From contig NZ_JBPOFB010000009.1 in NCBI RefSeq assembly GCF_051251565.1, forward strand, positions 1 through 64,000: 64,000 nucleotides of DNA, written 5' to 3'. Position numbers and translations under genes: made by a program. The stretch comes from Marivita sp051251565 (GTDB taxonomy: Bacteria > Pseudomonadota > Alphaproteobacteria > Rhodobacterales > Rhodobacteraceae). This document shows positions 8,565 to 16,648 of the stretch, in pieces; the first letter of the stretch is position 1; every line of letters begins with the position of its first letter. The notes beneath the pieces were generated by a model, which ran no database searches, had not been told where the DNA came from, and saw only the letters and a program-made list of their open reading frames with translations.

Positions 8565-8593
8565 TTGACCGCGAGGCAGCACAGCCGTAGGTT
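8565..8593 (+). promoter_or_regulatory. Probable housekeeping promoter of carA
   Basis: TTGACC, then 17 bases, then TAGGTT. The spacing and -35 element fit the alphaproteobacterial sigma-70 pattern, and the -10 is acceptable. It lies 33 bases before the carA ATG. The A/T-rich stretch just upstream (8528-8555) could act as an UP-like element. The remainder of the 180-base gap shows nothing else clear. Confidence 0.55.
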
Positions 8594-8625
8594 CCGCACG
8601 ATTTTACCCCCTTCGGAGTCGCGCC

Positions 8626-9795
8626 ATGTCCCAGCCTGCAAATGACAAACCGACCGCCTGTCTGGTGCTTGCCGATGGCACGGTTTTCTATGGCCAGGGC
8701 TTTGGTGCCACGGGCACATCGGTGGCTGAACTGTGCTTCAACACCGCGATGACCGGCTATCAAGAGATCATGACCGACCCATCCTATGCAGGTCAAATCG
8801 TGACCTTTACCTTCCCGCATATCGGAAATGTTGGCGTGAACCCCGAAGACGACGAAACCGCGGACCCTGTGGCCGAAGGGATGGTCGTCAAATGGATGCC
8901 GACCCAAAGCTCGAACTGGCGGGCCGTGCAGGAATTGGGCGACTGGCTTGCTGCACGCGGGCGCATTGCCATTGGTGGGATCGACACCCGCCGCCTGACC
9001 CGCGCCATTCGCCAGCTTGGTGCGCCGCATGTGGCTCTCGAACACAACCCAGGCGGCGTGTTTGACCTTGCTGCACTGGTGGAAAAAGCCCGCGCCTTTC
9101 CCGGGCTAGAGGGGTTGGATTTGGCCAAGAGCGTCACCTGCGCACAATCCTATCGCTGGGACGAAATGCGGTGGGCCTGGCCCGAAGGCTATGCCCCGCA
9201 GACCGATCCCAAACACAAGGTCGTGGCCATCGACTATGGTGCCAAGCGCAACATTCTGCGCTGCCTTGCCAGTGCGGGATGCGATGTGACTGTCCTGCCT
9301 GCCTCGGCCACTGCCGAAGATGTACTGGCCCACAATCCTGACGGTGTGTTCCTGTCCAATGGTCCCGGCGACCCTGCCGCCACAGGCGTTTATGCGGTGC
9401 CGATGATCCAGACCATTCTGAATGAGACCGATCTGCCCATGTTCGGTATCTGCCTTGGGCACCAGATGCTCGCGCTCGCGCTTGGGGCCAAGACGGTCAA
9501 GATGAACCACGGCCATCACGGGGCCAACCACCCGGTCAAGGATACCGAGACCGGCAAAGTCGAGATCACCTCGATGAATCACGGGTTTGCGGTGGACAGC
9601 CAAACCCTGCCCAAAGGTGTGCTTGAGACGCATGTGTCGCTGTTTGACGGATCGAACTGTGGTATCCGCATGGCGGACCGCCCGGTGTTTTCGGTGCAAC
9701 AACACCCCGAAGCAAGCCCCGGCCCGCAGGACAGCTTTTACCTGTTTGAACGGTTCGCAGAGTCGATGGCGGCCAAGAAAGCCGTCACTGCCTAG
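8626..9795 (+). CDS. carA: Carbamoyl-phosphate synthase small subunit (glutaminase)
   Basis: CarA releases ammonia from glutamine and channels it to CarB to make carbamoyl phosphate for arginine and pyrimidine synthesis. The 389-residue product has the N-terminal CPSase small-chain domain (ELCFNTAMTGYQEIMTDPSY) and a class I glutamine amidotransferase domain with the nucleophile in GICLGHQ (Cys276) and the His-Glu pair in QQHPE (His360, Glu362). Start supported by GGAG nine bases upstream. carB is not adjacent; the next gene is a glycosyltransferase, so carA is probably transcribed alone. Confidence 0.97.
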   Translation: MSQPANDKPTACLVLADGTVFYGQGFGATGTSVAELCFNTAMTGYQEIMTDPSYAGQIVTFTFPHIGNVGVNPEDDETADPVAEGMVVKWMPTQSSNWRAVQELGDWLAARGRIAIGGIDTRRLTRAIRQLGAPHVALEHNPGGVFDLAALVEKARAFPGLEGLDLAKSVTCAQSYRWDEMRWAWPEGYAPQTDPKHKVVAIDYGAKRNILRCLASAGCDVTVLPASATAEDVLAHNPDGVFLSNGPGDPAATGVYAVPMIQTILNETDLPMFGICLGHQMLALALGAKTVKMNHGHHGANHPVKDTETGKVEITSMNHGFAVDSQTLPKGVLETHVSLFDGSNCGIRMADRPVFSVQQHPEASPGPQDSFYLFERFAESMAAKKAVTA

Positions 9796-9801
9796 GCTCC
9801 G

Positions 9802-9816
9802 TTAACCGACAGTTAA
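9802..9816. promoter_or_regulatory. Perfect CtrA-type site (TTAA-N7-TTAA)
   Basis: TTAACCGACAGTTAA fits the CtrA consensus TTAA-N7-TTAA exactly; a further TTAAC half site lies at 9828-9832. It sits 44-58 bases before the GT2 glycosyltransferase start, a position suited to direct promoter control. CtrA is the cell-cycle/motility response regulator of alphaproteobacteria. A chance match is possible, but TTAA is uncommon in this G/C-rich sequence. Confidence 0.55.
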
Positions 9817-9859
9817 CCAGCCAGCGCTTAACTGACCCTCGGTAAGACCCGGGGGACAC

Positions 9860-11650
9860 ATGGCTTGGACGTCAAAATTTGCTGCGGACCGACCGTTTGT
9901 GCTTGGGTCGTCAAGTCGTGTTACTGCCTCTGCGGATGGGGATCTTGCGGCCAGCGTGCTGCGCAATGCCCGCTCACTGACTGCACGGCACAGACGGCTT
10001 GATCCGGCGACCAACCCGCCTGATCCCGCCCTCGATCACCTGCTGCCACCCGAATTTTGTCTTGAACACCGGGTCCTGCCCTGGGGCACGGTGGGCGAGG
10101 CAGTGCTGGTCGGCGCAACACCTGATGGCGATCGCACCCAACTGCGCGACATGCTCGAACATGTTCTGGGTCCGGTTCTGTTTGCCGATGTGTCCGAGGA
10201 CGATCTGCTACACATCATTTCGGAGCGGAACGGCGATTACCTTGCCGATCTGGCCGAAACGATGGTCGCTGATGATTATAGCTGCCGCGACATCAATAAG
10301 CTGACCTGGACACGGGGGATATTGGCATCGGTGTTTTTCGGGGTCAGCCTTGCGTTGATCTTTTTCTTCCCCAACGCGTTTTTCGCCGGCATCACGGCAG
10401 TGGCCGTGGTCAACCTTTTGGCCTGTGTGCTTTTCAAGATCACTGTCTTTTTGGCGGGCTACAAGAAACCACCCGTCAAAGCGGTGCATGTGCCCCTGGC
10501 GGAAAAACCTGTGGTAAGCCTGATGGTTCCGCTTTTTCGGGAAGCGGACATCGCTCATACGCTCGTGCAACGCCTATCGCGGCTCAGCTATCCAAAGTCA
10601 CTTCTGGATGTGGTTTTGGTGCTTGAGGCAGAAGACACACTTACCCGTCAGATGATCGACGCGCTGTCCCTGCCCGGCTGGATGCGGGTTGTCCGCGTGC
10701 CCGATGCCACGCTCAAGACGAAACCGCGCGCACTCAACTATGCGCTTGGGCATACGCGGGGTGACATTATCGGCGTGCTTGATGCCGAAGACGCCCCCGC
10801 CACCGACCAGATTGAACGCGTGGTCGAAGCGTTCCACCTTGCGCCAAAAGATGTGGCCTGCGTGCAGGGCATTTTGGATTTCTACAATACAAAATCGAAC
10901 TGGATCTCGCGCTGTTTTACCATCGAATATGCCACATGGTTCCGCATCGTGCTGGCAGGGGCCGCACGTTTGGGCCTGCCAATCCCGTTGGGCGGCACAA
11001 CAGTTTACCTAAAACGGTCAGCACTGACTCATGTCGGTGGATGGGACGCGCATAACGTGACCGAAGATGCCGATCTTGGCATTCGGCTTGCGCGGTTTGG
11101 ATACCGCACCATCCTGATCCCCACCGTCACCCGCGAAGAGGCCAACAACCGGGTGGTCCCTTGGATCAAGCAACGATCACGCTGGCTTAAAGGGTATATC
11201 ATCACCTATCTTGTGCATATGCGACGGCCCTTCCGTCTGCTCCGCGATCTTGGACTGCGCAAGTTTCTGGGGTTTCAGTTTTTCTTTCTGACCACGATCC
11301 TGCAATTCACCCTTGCGCCAGCGCTTTGGTCATTCTGGCTCGTGTGTTTTGGGTTATCGACGCCGTTTACGGACCTTTTTCCACCGACATGGACCGGGGG
11401 CCTTTTGGCCCTCTTTCTTTTGACCGAGCTTGTGTCCCTGCTCATTGGATTTGTCGCAGTCGCGCGCACACAGCATGAAAAACTGATGCATTGGGTGCCG
11501 ATGATGTTCTTCTATTTCCCGATGGGTGTGTTTGCCGTTTACAAGGCGTGGTCGGAGCTCATCTTCAAGCCCTTCTACTGGGACAAGACGCAACATGGCC
11601 TGTCCGAACCCGATGTCTTGGGCGGCGACATTCACATGACACGGCGCTGA
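9860..11650 (+). CDS. Membrane GT2 glycosyltransferase with N-terminal type II secretion ATPase-like domain
   Basis: A 596-residue processive-type family 2 glycosyltransferase. Residues about 25-140 resemble the N-terminal domain of GspE-type ATPases, a fusion seen in some bacterial glycosyltransferases. Two membrane helices follow at about 153-200, then the catalytic domain: KPRALNYAL (substrate loop), DAED at 308-311 (metal), TED at 401-403 (base) and QRSRW at 438-442 (the QxxRW motif of processive enzymes), then three to four C-terminal helices. It likely makes or exports an extracellular polysaccharide; the sugar is unknown. No c-di-GMP PilZ domain is seen. The CtrA-type site upstream suggests cell-cycle or motility-linked expression. 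Confidence 0.86.
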   Translation: MAWTSKFAADRPFVLGSSSRVTASADGDLAASVLRNARSLTARHRRLDPATNPPDPALDHLLPPEFCLEHRVLPWGTVGEAVLVGATPDGDRTQLRDMLEHVLGPVLFADVSEDDLLHIISERNGDYLADLAETMVADDYSCRDINKLTWTRGILASVFFGVSLALIFFFPNAFFAGITAVAVVNLLACVLFKITVFLAGYKKPPVKAVHVPLAEKPVVSLMVPLFREADIAHTLVQRLSRLSYPKSLLDVVLVLEAEDTLTRQMIDALSLPGWMRVVRVPDATLKTKPRALNYALGHTRGDIIGVLDAEDAPATDQIERVVEAFHLAPKDVACVQGILDFYNTKSNWISRCFTIEYATWFRIVLAGAARLGLPIPLGGTTVYLKRSALTHVGGWDAHNVTEDADLGIRLARFGYRTILIPTVTREEANNRVVPWIKQRSRWLKGYIITYLVHMRRPFRLLRDLGLRKFLGFQFFFLTTILQFTLAPALWSFWLVCFGLSTPFTDLFPPTWTGGLLALFLLTELVSLLIGFVAVARTQHEKLMHWVPMMFFYFPMGVFAVYKAWSELIFKPFYWDKTQHGLSEPDVLGGDIHMTRR

Positions 11651-11654
11651 GGCG

Positions 11655-12299
11655 CTATCCCTTGGACATGGAATCCAGCTTGAGACGGGTCACAAAGGCC
11701 ACCGAGATATGATCGCGCAGCGCCTTGTAGGCGGCATCCTCGTCGCGGTGCGTGATCGCGTCCACAATGGCCTGATGTTCGGCCAGCGCGATTTCACCCC
11801 GCCCCTGCGCGGCAAGCGATGTTGTCGCCATCAGCGCCATGGACCGATGAACAAGATCAAGCTGTTGCACCAGAAAACGGTTATGCGACGCCAGATGGAT
11901 CTGCTTGTGAAACCGCCGGTTGGCCCGCGCCAAGGCGGATGGATCATCCAGCAGGGCGCGATCATCATGGACCATATCTTGCAGTACTTGCACCTCTTCT
12001 TCGGTGGCGTGACGCGCGGCAAGCCGTGCCGCGAGCCCCTCAAGCTCAGTTCGCACCACATATAGCTCGGCCATCTGGTTGTGGTCCAACGATGCGACGA
12101 TCAAAGACCGCCCGTCCCGTGTCAGAAGCGATTGCGTCTCAAGCCGCTGCAATGCCTCGCGGATCGGGGTGCGCGACATGCCAAACCGTTCGGCCAGATC
12201 GCTTTCCACCAGCCGATCGCCAGGACGGTACACCCCCACATCAATCGCTTCGAGGATCGAGGCATACGCATCCTTCTGAGGAGGTTTGACGTCTTTCAT
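11655..12299 (-). CDS. GntR-family (FCD/FadR-type) transcriptional regulator
   Basis: A 214-residue regulator. The N-terminal winged helix (ILEAIDVGVYRPGDRLVESDLAERFGMSRTPIREAL) is a textbook GntR DNA-binding region, and the rest is an all-helical FCD effector domain with metal/ligand histidines (RFHKQIH, then HRSM and the late DHI). The effector is probably a small organic acid, but it cannot be named. Start at 12299 chosen over the upstream in-frame start at 12329. It converges on the GT2 gene with only four bases between stop codons; the divergent neighbour is the HAD phosphatase. Confidence 0.92.
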   Translation of the reverse strand: MKDVKPPQKDAYASILEAIDVGVYRPGDRLVESDLAERFGMSRTPIREALQRLETQSLLTRDGRSLIVASLDHNQMAELYVVRTELEGLAARLAARHATEEEVQVLQDMVHDDRALLDDPSALARANRRFHKQIHLASHNRFLVQQLDLVHRSMALMATTSLAAQGRGEIALAEHQAIVDAITHRDEDAAYKALRDHISVAFVTRLKLDSMSKG

Positions 12300-12402
12300 T
12301 CCGCAATGTCCTTTGTCCGTTCGGCACAAGATAGCGCCGGACAGTCAAGGGACGCAAGTTGGGCCATTGCCGCGCCCTGCCTGCCGTCTTAAACTAGACC
12401 AT

Positions 12403-13047
12403 ATGGTAAAATCTGCTTTCTCACATGTGCGCCACTGGGTGTTTGACCTTGACAACACGCTGTATTCGCCGGCCGTTCGCCTGTTCGACCAGATCGAAGT
12501 GCGGATGACGAAATTCGTCATGGACGCCGTTGGCGTTGACCGCGACCGCGCCAATCAGCTGCGGGTCGCGTATTGGCAGACCTATGGCACAACCCTGGCC
12601 GGATTGATGCGTGAACATGACGTGGACCCGGCCCCGTATCTGCATGACGTACATGATATCGATTTCACCGTCCTGTCCGAAGACCCCTATCTGGCCTCGC
12701 TGATCAAAGACCTCCCGGGGCGTAAGATTGTCTACACCAACGGGTCAGCCCCTTATGCGGAAAACGTGCTGCGCGCGCGCGGGCTCGACGGTATCTTTGA
12801 CGCGGTGTACGGCGTGGAACACGCAGAGTACCACCCAAAGCCCGAGCGCGGCGCGTTTGAGCGCGTCTTTGCCCGCGATGGCACTGATACCGGCCTTGCA
12901 GCGATGTTCGAGGATGATCCGCGCAATCTTGCCGCGCCCCACGCGATGGGCATGCGCACGGTGCACGTCGCACCAGATGCAATTGAGGCCGATCATATTC
13001 ATCATCACACCTCCGACCTTGCGGAATTTCTGGCGCGGCTGACCTAG
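12403..13047 (+). CDS. HAD-family pyrimidine 5'-nucleotidase
   Basis: A 214-residue HAD hydrolase. Motif I is FDLDNTLY with nucleophile Asp15 and Asp17, motif II is YTNGSAPYAENVL, the lysine is in HPKPERGAF, and motif IV is FEDDPRNL. FDLDNTLY with the helical cap of this size matches the pyrimidine 5'-nucleotidase (SDT1-like) group, which dephosphorylates UMP/CMP. Substrate remains inferred from family. ATG at 12403 chosen because the longer in-frame reading would run into the gntR promoter region. Confidence 0.86.
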   Translation: MVKSAFSHVRHWVFDLDNTLYSPAVRLFDQIEVRMTKFVMDAVGVDRDRANQLRVAYWQTYGTTLAGLMREHDVDPAPYLHDVHDIDFTVLSEDPYLASLIKDLPGRKIVYTNGSAPYAENVLRARGLDGIFDAVYGVEHAEYHPKPERGAFERVFARDGTDTGLAAMFEDDPRNLAAPHAMGMRTVHVAPDAIEADHIHHHTSDLAEFLARLT

Positions 13048-13104
13048 GCGCAACCTGCCGAGTTGCGGCAATTTGCCAGTTTTCGTTCGCCGCGCGCTTC
13101 CTAT

Positions 13105-13118
13105 TTGACAAGGGTCAA
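13105..13118. promoter_or_regulatory. FNR-like palindrome before small membrane gene
   Basis: TTGAC-AAGG-GTCAA is a perfect 5-base inverted repeat with 4-base spacer, the geometry used by Crp/Fnr-family regulators. It ends 14 bases before the start codon of the 81-residue gene, too close for classic activation, so if real it would act by repression or on a very short leader. Confidence 0.3.
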
Positions 13119-13132
13119 AAGCGAGGTCTGAT

Positions 13133-13378
13133 ATGTCTGTTACCGAACCAACCCTGTCCCGACGCCGCCGCGCGTTTTATGCCATCCCCGTGTTCGGCTG
13201 GGTTGCCCGCGATCTGATTGAAGGATCGCCAGACACGATTTACTATCTGCTGGTCGCGCTGTTCACCATGGTGGTGCTGGCGGTGATGACATGGGGCATT
13301 GTCGCGTTAAGTATGATAGCGCTGGCCATGGTGCCGGTGGTGATGGTGACCTTGATCCTGATCACGGTCGGGAAATAG
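13133..13378 (+). CDS. Small membrane protein of unknown function
   Basis: An 81-residue protein: a basic N-terminus (LSRRRRAFYAIPVFGWVARDL) followed by two hydrophobic helices at about 37-57 and 58-79 separated by very little. Start supported by GCGAGG upstream. No family recognised; its composition looks like a conserved small inner-membrane protein rather than a chance frame. It stands alone between the nucleotidase and the monooxygenase, with a Crp/Fnr-like palindrome just ahead of it. Confidence 0.6.
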   Translation: MSVTEPTLSRRRRAFYAIPVFGWVARDLIEGSPDTIYYLLVALFTMVVLAVMTWGIVALSMIALAMVPVVMVTLILITVGK

Positions 13379-13468
13379 AATTGCCCGGTGGCGTGCGCGC
13401 TGAAACATAGCGCTGGGGGACCAATCACGATATATCCGTCCGGGACTATAGCACCGAAAGGCCATGCC

Positions 13469-14665
13469 ATGGAGTATGACATCGTCGTATCAGGAGGCGG
13501 CATTGCGGGAATGGCTGCGGCAGCGGCCTTTGGCGCGGACGGCCATTCGGTCTTGTGCCTTGACCCGACGCCCCCGATCACGGACCGCGAGGCGGTCGGG
13601 GCTGATTTGCGCAGCACCGCGTTTTTGCAACCTGCCCAGTCTTTTCTGGACGAGATCGGGCTGTGGGCCCGGCTCGAAAACCACGCAATGCCATTGCAAG
13701 TCATGCGGATTGTCGATGCGGGCGGGCCAGAGCCAACAGCCCGTGTGACCAAGGCGTTCAACGCCTCTGACATCTCGGATTTGCCTTTTGGATGGAACCT
13801 CCCAAACTGGCTGTTGCGACGGGAATTTCTTGCCCATCTTGATCACCTCGATACGGTGACGTTTCGCGCCGGTGTCGGGACCACATCGCTTTTCACCCGC
13901 GAGGCTGAGGCCCGCGTCGGCCTGAGCGATGGCACCCACGTGCGCTGCAAGCTGGTGATCGCGGCGGATGGGCGCGGCTCTCCGATGCGCAAGGCGGCGG
14001 GGATCGACGTGCAGACCACGCGCTTTGGTCAAAAAGCGCTGGCCTTTGCCGTGACGCATGCAATTCCGCATGACAACGTTTCGACCGAAATTCACCGCAC
14101 CGGCGGGCCGTTCACCTTTGTGCCGCTGCCCGATCTGGACGGACGCCCATCTTCGGCGATTGTCTGGATGGAGGAAGGCCCAAACGCCGACGCGTTGATG
14201 GCGCTTGAGCCGGAGGCGTTTGAAGACGCGATGACCACACGGTCATGCAGCCTGTTTGGGCCGCTAAAATTAGCCTCGCGCCACACGATCTGGCCGATCA
14301 TCAGCCAACACGCCGACAGGCTGAGTGGTGAGCGTATCGCCCTTGTGGCCGAGGCCGCGCATGTGGTGCCACCCATCGGGGCACAGGGTTTGAACATGAG
14401 CCTGACGGATTTGAGCGTGCTGCGCGATTTGGCGCGGCAGGCTGGGGCGGACCTTGGCAATCGCAAGATGCTGGATGCCTACCACCAAAAGCGGATCACA
14501 GACATCCGGGCGCGTGTGGCGGGGATCACCTTGCTGAACCGCACCTCGATGCTGAGCGCGCAACCCCTGCGTGACATCCGGGCCAAGGGGTTGGATGCGC
14601 TTTATACGCTGAAGCCCGTGCGCAAGACGTTGATGCAACTGGGGCTTGGTGCACGCGGCGTATGA
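13469..14665 (+). CDS. UbiH/COQ6-family FAD-dependent monooxygenase
   Basis: A 398-residue flavoprotein hydroxylase of the ubiquinone-synthesis type. It has the FAD-binding GxGxxG variant SGGGIAGMAAAAA near residue 8, the central DGRGSPMRKAAGI (the DG motif) and the C-terminal ALVAEAAHVVPPIGAQGLNM, which corresponds to the GD motif with Ala-Glu in place of Gly-Asp. Such enzymes hydroxylate the quinone ring in ubiquinone synthesis; which carbon cannot be told from sequence. Start at ATG 13469 chosen over an in-frame GTG at 13388. It converges on msrB. Confidence 0.88.
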   Translation: MEYDIVVSGGGIAGMAAAAAFGADGHSVLCLDPTPPITDREAVGADLRSTAFLQPAQSFLDEIGLWARLENHAMPLQVMRIVDAGGPEPTARVTKAFNASDISDLPFGWNLPNWLLRREFLAHLDHLDTVTFRAGVGTTSLFTREAEARVGLSDGTHVRCKLVIAADGRGSPMRKAAGIDVQTTRFGQKALAFAVTHAIPHDNVSTEIHRTGGPFTFVPLPDLDGRPSSAIVWMEEGPNADALMALEPEAFEDAMTTRSCSLFGPLKLASRHTIWPIISQHADRLSGERIALVAEAAHVVPPIGAQGLNMSLTDLSVLRDLARQAGADLGNRKMLDAYHQKRITDIRARVAGITLLNRTSMLSAQPLRDIRAKGLDALYTLKPVRKTLMQLGLGARGV

Positions 14666-14687
14666 GCGCGTACCCTGTTGGACGAAA

Positions 14688-15161
14688 TTACGTGGCGCGG
14701 AACGTCAGGCTGACACCGTTGATGCAGTGGCGCTTGCCGGTGGGCCGTGGACCGTCATCAAAGATGTGACCCAGATGGCTGCCGCAGCGGCGGCAATGAC
14801 ATTCAGTGCGCGTCATGAACAAGGATCGGTCGGCTTTTGTACCAATCCCATTGGCCTGCGCCTGCCAGAAACTCGGCCAGCCCGTACCGCTGTCATATTT
14901 GTGCTCCGACGCATAAAGCGCCAAGTCACAGCCTTTGCAGTGGAACATGCCAGCGCGCTTTTCATCGTTCAGGGGCGACGTAAATGCCCGCTCAGTGCCT
15001 TCTTCACGCATCACACGGTATTCCAGCGAAGTCAGCATCGCCTTCCATTCTGCGTCCGTGCGGGTGATTTCGAACGTGCCCTTGGCCGCGTGGGCCATTC
15101 CAGTCGAGCCGGTAAGGCCCAACACGGCCGCTGCGCCTTGCAAGAAATGTCGTCTCAACAT
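14688..15161 (-). CDS. msrB: Tat-exported methionine-R-sulfoxide reductase B
   Basis: MsrB reduces methionine-R-sulfoxide in proteins. The 157-residue product begins with a twin-arginine-like leader (RRHFLQGAAAVLGL, cleavage probably after AHA), so it acts in the periplasm. The catalytic domain shows structural zinc cysteines C75, C78, C123 and C126, the loop SGTGWPSFW, and the nucleophile in RHCINGVSL (Cys146). No obvious resolving cysteine pair is present, so an external thiol reductant is needed. It lies downstream of the sigma/anti-sigma/fasciclin genes on the same strand, suggesting a link to an envelope oxidative-stress regulon. Confidence 0.94.
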   Translation of the reverse strand: MLRRHFLQGAAAVLGLTGSTGMAHAAKGTFEITRTDAEWKAMLTSLEYRVMREEGTERAFTSPLNDEKRAGMFHCKGCDLALYASEHKYDSGTGWPSFWQAQANGIGTKADRSLFMTRTECHCRRCGSHLGHIFDDGPRPTGKRHCINGVSLTFRAT

Positions 15162-15189
15162 GGTGTCCTCCTCGGATGGTCAATAGATG

Positions 15190-15224
15190 GTGCCCCGACC
15201 CGCGCCAACGCAAGGTCGGGGCAC
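15190..15224. terminator. Strong hairpin between fasciclin gene and msrB
   Basis: GTGCCCCGACC pairs perfectly with GGTCGGGGCAC (11 bases) around a 13-base loop. It lies downstream of the fasciclin gene and 29 bases before msrB. On the minus strand it lacks a clear U run, so it could be a weak or protein-assisted terminator or an mRNA stabiliser. Confidence 0.5.
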
Positions 15225-15269
15225 ACACTTTTGCGCGATCTCAGTGCCGCAGATGTGGGGGGTCAGGGC

Positions 15270-15839
15270 TTATTGAGTCGGCAAAAGCACGCGGTCAATC
15301 ACGTGGATCACACCATTGGATTGACGCACATCCGCGATGGTGACAGAGGCCTCGCGCCCGTTTTCGTCGGTTAGCGTGATCCGGGACCCCTCCATTTTCG
15401 CCTGTAAAACACAGCCCCCCACCGTCTGCACAGGATGCGCACCACCATCATCGGCGATCATTCCGGCGATGGCGTCGGACATCGCGTTGGCCGCTACCAC
15501 GTGACAGGTGAGGATCTGCGTCAGTTGCGCCTTTGCTTCGGGCTGAAGCAAAGCGTTGAGCGACTCGTCCGAGATCATGTCAAACGCTGCATTGGTCGGT
15601 GCAAAGACCGTAAAGGGGCCATCACCCATCAGCGTGTCAACCAGCCCGGCCGCTTTGACAGCCGCGACTAGCGTGGTGTGATCTGCCGAATTGACCGCGT
15701 TTTCCACGATATTGCGGTCCGCGAACATCGCTGCACCGCCGACCATCGGGTTGTCGGTGCCAGCATGGCTTTCAGCAAAGGCAGCCCCCGTCACGACGGT
15801 GGCGGTCAGGAATGCGGTGGTCAGTGTCTTGAGTGTCAT
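15270..15839 (-). CDS. Secreted fasciclin-domain protein
   Basis: A 189-residue protein with a Sec signal peptide (MTLKTLTTAFLTATVVTGAAFA, cleaved before ESHAG) and one fasciclin/FAS1 domain: TTLVAAVKAAGLVDTL, the H1 box GPFTVFAPTNAAFD and the H2 region VIHVIDRVLLP. FAS1 domains mediate adhesion or matrix contacts; in mycobacteria, close homologues (MPT70/MPT83) are controlled by SigK and RskA. The gene lies directly downstream of an ECF sigma factor and RskA-like anti-sigma factor, a matching arrangement. Start at 15839 chosen over the longer frame because the signal peptide begins there and GGAG precedes it. Confidence 0.92.
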   Translation of the reverse strand: MTLKTLTTAFLTATVVTGAAFAESHAGTDNPMVGGAAMFADRNIVENAVNSADHTTLVAAVKAAGLVDTLMGDGPFTVFAPTNAAFDMISDESLNALLQPEAKAQLTQILTCHVVAANAMSDAIAGMIADDGGAHPVQTVGGCVLQAKMEGSRITLTDENGREASVTIADVRQSNGVIHVIDRVLLPTQ

Positions 15840-15934
15840 GTCGTTCTCCAAAAATCCCCGCCGGGTGTTGGCGGGTCGGAAGCAGACACGGGCGTCACAC
15901 CGCCCCTGTTTCAAAAACACCGATCACATGAGTA

Positions 15935-16648
15935 TCACGACGCTGTGAGCGGGCCCGCCGCGCGCACCGCCCCTGTTGGCGCACCTGTAGGCGATCCTCC
16001 AGGCGGTTCATCCGATACCGCCAAAACGGCGTCAGGCAGAAGTGCCAGCACATCCGCAGGCAGATCGATGATCGTGCTGGACGCGTCGGTCAGCAGCCCC
16101 AATGACACGGGAGACGCTTCGCCCGCAATCAGCCACAGCTCGAACACCCGACCGTCCGGGGGCGCACCTGTCGCACGGATCACCTGCACCGCGCCGCGGG
16201 CTGTGTCGACGGTGGCGGTGAGGGCAAGACCGTCTCCGTCGGGCGTTGGGACAAGCTGCGCCGTCAGATCGGCACGCAGCAGATCGTCGTCCGGTGTGAT
16301 GACGCCAAAGGTGACCGCCGCCCAAAGAACGAGTGCAGCTGCGATGCCACCAAGACCGTAGGGCCAGATTTGCTGCCAAAACGACGGCCCGCTTGGTTTG
16401 AACAGGACCGATTCAAGCCGTTTTTGCAGTTGTGGCGACGGGGGCACAGGATCGACCCCGTCGAGGATCAGTTCGGCAAAGTGTTCCTGCCACGCAACAA
16501 CATCCGCGCGCAGGTCTGGATCAGCCTCCATGCGGCGTTCAAACGCATCGCGTTCGGCGTCGGGCAGCAGGCCAAGCGCGTATTCCGCCGCCAGCGCCAT
16601 TGGGTCGGCATCCTGCGGCCCCAGCGGGGGTGTGGTCTGGTCACTCAT
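15935..16648 (-). CDS. RskA-like membrane anti-sigma factor
   Basis: A 237-residue protein with a cytoplasmic helical N-terminus (EYALGLLPDAERDAFERRM, typical of the sigma-binding part), one membrane helix at about 111-131 and a periplasmic C-terminal anti-sigma-K domain (LTATVDTARGAVQVIRATG, VFELWLI). It is expected to hold the adjacent sigma factor at the membrane until an envelope signal triggers release. Its ATG overlaps the sigma stop codon (ATGA), so the two are translationally coupled. There are no zinc-binding CHCC residues, so it is not a ChrR/RsrA-type sensor. Confidence 0.9.
   Translation of the reverse strand: MSDQTTPPLGPQDADPMALAAEYALGLLPDAERDAFERRMEADPDLRADVVAWQEHFAELILDGVDPVPPSPQLQKRLESVLFKPSGPSFWQQIWPYGLGGIAAALVLWAAVTFGVITPDDDLLRADLTAQLVPTPDGDGLALTATVDTARGAVQVIRATGAPPDGRVFELWLIAGEASPVSLGLLTDASSTIIDLPADVLALLPDAVLAVSDEPPGGSPTGAPTGAVRAAGPLTAS

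Noticed and set aside
12310..12355. TTGACT...TATCTT as a promoter for the GntR gene
   Set aside because: The spacing between the two boxes is only nine bases, too short for a sigma-70 promoter.
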